From Oxytricha trifallax (taxonomy: Eukaryota > Ciliophora > Spirotrichea > Sporadotrichida > Oxytrichidae), in NCBI GenBank assembly GCA_000711775.1, contig ARYC01016927.1, positions 62,001 through 126,000 of the forward strand: a stretch of 64,000 nucleotides of DNA. The letters run 5' to 3'. The translations under genes and the position numbers were made by a program. How positions within the stretch are numbered: position 1 is the stretch's first letter; every line of letters starts with the position of its first letter. Shown here in pieces: positions 60,401 through 64,000 of the stretch. Below the pieces are notes generated by a model. The model ran no database searches, was not told where the DNA came from, and saw nothing but the letters and a program-made list of their open reading frames with translations.

Positions 60401-60640
60401 CGCTGTCTTGCGATTTTAATACTCAAACTTAATGCCCTTGGCTTTAAAATTTTCTTCAAAATTTCCATTGGCTTGATGATTTTCAAAAATCCAATCTGAG
60501 CTTGACTAATCAGGTGCCTCCTGCGGCACTTGCAAATCATTAATACCTTCTAAATAGAAGATAATATCGAAGATTTAAGCTTACCAGCACTCGCTTCAAA
60601 GTTATTGAAGGCCGATTTCAGAGGTTTTCTAAAATCCAGT
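57428..60640 (-). CDS. SecA-like motor ATPase of a mobile element, about 1000 residues
   Basis: Ends at TGA 57428-57430; the start is unresolved near 60.64 kb. Order: an N-terminal helical region of about 330 residues; nucleotide-binding fold 1 with HFGIGNGKTLICVAL (Walker A, about 58.93 kb), IYFFTQPQLKKQ, VLIDEYDWILF (Walker B, about 58.65 kb) and GFSGSHL (58.55 kb); then fold 2 with VLIVASTNYSAIEIG (58.36 kb), LLNEPQGRGTDIQTND (58.18 kb) and EEQIIGRIGRLNTKG (58.05 kb). GRGTDI followed by Q(x)GRxGR is the hallmark of SecA. The tail is Gln/Glu-rich, then RS-like (SRERSKSKSSSASSKRR). Introns are likely near 60.31 and 60.57 kb, and there is one frame change near 58.46 kb. Bacterial SecA drives protein export; in this setting DNA or RNA translocation is a guess. 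No signal or transit peptide was seen. Confidence 0.8.
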
Positions 60641-61200
60641 AGCTGGATTCATCTGATTTATGCTTAATTTTAATGAGTAATTCGACTGGATTTTACTATT
60701 AAACCACTGGATTATTAAAATTTCGACTGGATTATTGATCCTTAACTATATGAAAAAACACTCTTTTGCTTATATCCTCCGGATTTATAGCTGGCTCACT
60801 GCCAAACCAAGACAATAATGATTATTCACTATAACTCATTAAACGAGTAGCTTAGAGTCGCCTGGAGGTGGGTGGTTGAAGAGCTGTGATAAATTTTAGG
60901 AATTTTCAAGATGGGCAAAACCCAAAATTGGCTTTTTGAAAAATGTCGAAATCCGCGGCAACTTTCGAAATTCAAACCTTTCCCCGTCCATAACTGAATA
61001 ATGGCCAGTAGAAATGTGAAGACGAGAATATCTAGAAGTTAATGGCACCCGAAATCGAAAATTTGGGTCTTCAGTTTTGACCCTAAAAAATGCTTTTTGG
61101 CTTAAGCCAAAGCACTGGATTATAGAGGTCAGACCGGTATAATACTATACCAATGTTGAAAAATCTCGAGAACGGCCCCGACAACCTACTGGATTTCAAA
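60630..61200. repeat. Dispersed CTGGATT motif cluster in GC-richer non-coding DNA
   Basis: Six copies of (G/C/T)(A)CTGGATT(T/A) at about 60642, 60685, 60706, 60725, 61113 and 61188. The first copy pairs with an inverse AATCCAG just before it. Between them (60.78-61.18 kb) is a GC-richer segment (TCGAAATCCGCGGCAACTTTC; TAATGGCACCCGAAATCGAA) without an open frame. Purpose unknown; could be subterminal binding sites. Confidence 0.55.
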
Positions 61201-61299
61201 CTGCTCTGAACTTAAAATTAAAAATCACACTAATCTAATCATATTAATCTAATAATATTCAAACTTTATAAGAACCGTGATAGTCCCAACCCTTCTTTT

Positions 61300-61515
61300 G
61301 CATTCTCGAGATCGGCTCCCTCAAATTAAGTTAAATTCTGTCCTTTTAAATTTCCTTATTTATCGATATACTCAAAACTTTTTATCAACTTACAAATTCT
61401 ATGAGTACATAAACCCCAATACGTATGTACACATAGAATTTGTAAGTTGATAAGAAGTTTTAAGTATATCGATAAATAAGGAAATTTAAAAGGACAGAAT
61501 TTAACTTAATTTGAG
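61300..61515. repeat. Hairpin formed by an inverted piece of the direct repeat
   Basis: 61300-61394 is the inverse of the first about 95 bp of the 1-kb repeat (TTGCATTCTCGAGATCGGCT ... CAACTTACAAATTCTATG). It abuts the right repeat copy head to head, with about 30 bp between the arms (AGTACATAAACCCCAATACGTATGT). The left copy has no such inverted piece. Confidence 0.85.
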
Positions 61516-62400
61516 GGAGCCGATCGAGAGAAGGCAAGTACGGTGAAGTTGGGAAAAAAATTATAATTTTATTTCGAAGCCATACTTACCAGTCTTATAG
61601 AGTTTGAGATGCTGATCAAGAATATATGGGGTTTGAACCCTGTTGACCGACTAGGGGCGAAGTTTTACCGTTCACACTATTTGTGAGGGGATGCGGTTTT
61701 ACCTCCACATTTGAATTAACTTTGAATTTAATTAATTAATAATTACTACTTTAATAATTAAACTAATAATGGAAATCAAAAGGTGAACAATTTACGATGC
61801 CTATCGCACTTTCTTTATTACCAACGCACCTCGCACCCACTCCACTAACTACACTGCGCTTTGTGTGCACTTTGAACAGCAGCTCGAGTTCTATCGATTC
61901 ATGTTCTCCATTTTTTGTAAACGCACTATTTTCATATTTTTTCGCACTAATTTAAGCGCTATTTATATACACTGATGTTTGTTACACTCAATAGCCTTTA
62001 AAACTAAGGTATTGTAACAAACATTTCACTTGCACATTTATCTGTAATTAATCTTATATCACTCTCACACTTTATAAGGTGCCTAAATTCACTATATTAA
62101 AATCACGTAGGTGAATAAGGTGCCCTAATATTACACTGTATATAAATAATTTAAGGTAATTCAAACTTTTCCCTTATATAGATCTTTGATCTTTTTTTGC
62201 AAGCAGACATTTTATTAATTAATCAAAAATTAAATTAATTAAGGTAAGTACAATAATAGTTGCAATTTTTGCATACGAAGCCCTAAATCTGCATTATTTT
62301 GAGATATTTACTATTTTTAATACTATTATTGACAATTGTTTACATATTTTATAAGATATGGATTTTTATAAGTGGATATAAGAAAAATATTTCGGAAGAA
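61400..62400 (+). repeat. About 1-kb direct repeat, right copy
   Basis: Same orientation as 51008-51990. Substitutions and small indels are spread evenly (about 10% differences by eye), with blocks of perfect identity around CACTTTGAACARCAGCTCGAG and CCGTTCACACTATTTGTGAG. Similarity fades after TTGTAACAAACATTTCACT (about 62035) but recurs at ATATTTTATAAGATAKGGAT (about 62350). Confidence 0.85.
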
Positions 62401-62705
62401 TTATAGTTATTTATTTTAAATGCTTTAATTAAGTTTAAAATATTTTTTATAAATTAAAGGTACTTATTTATAAAATAAATATGGTTATTAATTTCATTTT
62501 TTATTGTGAGTACTAAACATTTTTCAACATTACTTTAGATTTAATTTATTTAGAGAGAATAAATAAGAAATAAAGAATAAAATAAATAAGAATAAAGAAT
62601 TTTGTTTTTAATTTTTAGAGAAATTAAGATTAATTAATAATAAAAAAATATCTGGCACTTACCAAGCCAGTTTAATATTGGAATTAATTGAATTAATTCC
62701 CCTGC
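62401..62705. other. AT-rich spacer
   Basis: Low-complexity AT-rich DNA between the right direct repeat and the stop of the next gene. Nothing recognisable. Confidence 0.6.
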
Positions 62706-64000
62706 TCAACCTTTTCTAGGTCTCTTCTTAAGCAATTCGTCTTCCTCAGCTGCTTGCTTTCTAGTCTTTATTTTGATAGGAGTACTGGAGTTTGAACTGG
62801 ATGTTGCTTCATCATAGGTATCTTGAGAATCTGATTCCAATTTTTTGGAATTTTTAGCCTGCCTTTTTTTCTGTGCTTTTCCTTGATTTTGAGTGTTCTG
62901 AAACGAAAATGAATTTGTTGGATTGACTTTGAGAGGTGGCAATGCGAATTTATTATTTTGAATCTCTGGTAATTTTAATTACTGCTCAGCTAATGATTTA
63001 AAACTAGTCCAAAATTAAGTTGCTTAAGAGTAATTCCTTTGATCATAAATTAGGTGGAACATGTTGTGTAAGGTCTTGTCAATTTTTCTATCATTAGAAT
63101 TGCAAACTTGGACTTAATAAAAAATGTTGACTGCTCCAAAGAAATCCTTAATAAAGTCATGCTAGTTGAGTTCTTCGATTGAGTCGGCAAGGTCTGAAAC
63201 ATATGATTTTGGATCTTTGGTGATTTTGTATGTTAAGCTATCTCTGTTAAGGTAAAACCAATCTCCTTGATTTTATTTGATTACAATGAATTCTTGATTT
63301 TCATTGTCAACAGTCCATATTAAAATAGGTGAAACGTTAAGATTTGACAAAAACTACAACAACTTACCTTCTAGTTTGCTTTAATCAAGCAATTCATATT
63401 TAGTTTTACACTCGAATTTTTGAAGTTTGAAATTTTGGAAATTACTGTCATGGATAACACCAGCAAAGTTATCAACGTCGAACATTTTGTTTCTGGAGAG
63501 GGCAAGTGCTAAAATATCTGGCTTTCTTAAGTTCACGATAGAGTGCTGAATTGCTTATTCGTTACAAATAAAGTACGTGCTGCTCATAATTGTATTCAAT
63601 GCATGGAAGAATTGATTGAATTTATTTGGTCTTTTAAGGCTCATTTTTTGAATATTTTGAATATCATTAAGGTCGGTGGAATTTGATTAACTAATAGTAT
63701 TTTTTTCATAATACTCTGTCTTGATTAAATATTGTGAGAACTTGACTACATTCTAAAATAACTTATCATAGTTTAAGGAGTAGAGGTGAGTTATCATTGA
63801 AGGGTTCTAGCTTATTGAGAACCTGTTCTGCGGGAATATATCAAGTTTAAAATTAATAAACTGTTAAATTTAGTTTATCTGTTAGTGGTTTCTGGGAGGA
63901 TTTTGCTGAATCATAGGTTGAATTTAATGAGGTGGTTGATTTTAATTTTGGTTGTTGGGAGGAGCTTAAATAATAGGAGGATTTTATCCTTGCATTTAAT
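62706..64000 (-). CDS. Long unrecognised ORF, 5' end beyond the window
   Basis: Continuous minus-strand frame of more than 430 codons with no TGA until 62706-62708 and no intron or IES. It starts off the window with a Pro/Asn/Gln-rich region (NPPIIQAPPNNQNQNQPPHQ), then a globular part (FNQFFHALNTIMSSTYFICN; RNKMFDVDNFAGVIHDSNF; GDWFYLNRDSLTYKITKDPK; FIKDFFGAVNIFYQVQVCN) and a basic C-terminus (KKRQAKNSKKLE ... LLKKRPRKG) that could be a nuclear localisation signal. TAA and TAG are Gln. No family recognised. Freedom from interruption and closeness to the right direct repeat suggest a gene of the adjacent mobile element, though a host gene is possible. Confidence 0.7.

Larger units (their letters stand above)
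51008..62400. mobile_element. Candidate 11-kb TBE-related element flanked by direct repeats
   Basis: Direct repeats of about 1 kb (51.0-52.0 and 61.4-62.4 kb) enclose a decayed DDE transposase (-), a homologue of the TBE 22-kDa protein (+) and a SecA-like ATPase (-). Gene content links it to TBEs, but there are no C4A4 ends and no obvious long terminal inverted repeats. Element limits are uncertain: the repeats may be its ends, or copies of another element on either side. No reverse transcriptase, integrase of retroviral type, polymerase or capsid was seen. Confidence 0.55.

Noticed and set aside
57428-60640. Bacterial contamination, because of SecA similarity
   Set aside because: In-frame TAA and TAG as Gln, short introns and AT-rich ciliate codon use are continuous with the neighbouring genes.
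51008-62400. LTR retrotransposon bounded by about 1-kb direct repeats
   Set aside because: No reverse transcriptase, protease, retroviral-type integrase or capsid-like protein was found. The gene set is DDE transposase, 22-kDa-like protein and SecA-like ATPase, and the repeats do not begin TG or end CA.
51008-62400. Polinton/Maverick-type element
   Set aside because: No protein-primed DNA polymerase, packaging ATPase of FtsK type or capsid gene was seen; the motor is SecA-like.
1-64000. CRISPR array, tRNA or rRNA genes
   Set aside because: No regularly spaced repeats and no tRNA-like cloverleaf or conserved rRNA segment was recognised on either strand.

Overview
This window reads as germline (micronuclear) DNA of a spirotrich (hypotrich) ciliate of the Oxytricha/Stylonychia kind. 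The evidence is internal. TGA is the only codon that behaves as a stop, and TAA and TAG sit in frame as glutamine in every recognisable gene. Introns are tiny (about 25-70 bp). Several genes are cut into short coding blocks by very AT-rich, non-coding, intron-unlike stretches, as expected for macronuclear-destined segments (MDSs) separated by internal eliminated sequences (IESs). There is also a TBE-type (telomere-bearing element) transposon whose ends carry the C4A4 telomere repeat. Species and strain cannot be fixed from the sequence.

Layout. 0-1.8 kb: broken coding blocks of an unidentified gene. 2.75-9.1 kb: gene A, about 16 coding blocks, with a foldback element inserted in it. 9.1-9.4 kb: a small foldback element. 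10.1-18.14 kb: gene C, a long paralogue of gene A, heavily interrupted in its 5' two-thirds and free of IESs in its last 2.5 kb. 18.5-26.9 kb (-): calcineurin A-type phosphatase, interrupted by a foldback element that itself holds a 4.1-kb TBE. 27.1-31.5 kb (-): a large coiled-coil / Asn-Gln-rich protein. 31.75-33.85 kb (-): a leucine-rich-repeat plus IQ-motif protein. 34.2-37.2 kb (+): a kinesin. 37.5-39.0 kb (+): an interrupted coiled-coil gene. 39.2-40.85 kb (-): a multi-pass membrane protein. 41.1-42.4 kb (+): an A20/AN1 zinc-finger protein. 42.6-47.45 kb (-): importin beta lacking its first segment(s), with a separate + strand gene nested in a 2-kb gap. 48.5-49.4 and 49.8-50.8 kb: two more foldback elements, the second a near-perfect 1-kb palindrome.

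51.0-62.4 kb is the most unusual part. About 1-kb direct repeats flank a gene set of a decayed DDE transposase (-), a homologue of the TBE 22-kDa protein (+), and a roughly 1000-residue SecA-like motor ATPase (-). I read it as a distant TBE relative with extra cargo and an unfamiliar end structure. 62.7-64.0 kb (-): the 3' part of another long unrecognised ORF.

The host genes are an ordinary eukaryotic set (phosphatase signalling, nuclear import, microtubule motors, likely ciliary or basal-body proteins) and do not form a pathway. The mobile elements and IES-like DNA would be expected to be removed during macronuclear development. Joins between MDSs were inferred by eye from reading frames, so gene limits are approximate unless a start and a stop are stated.
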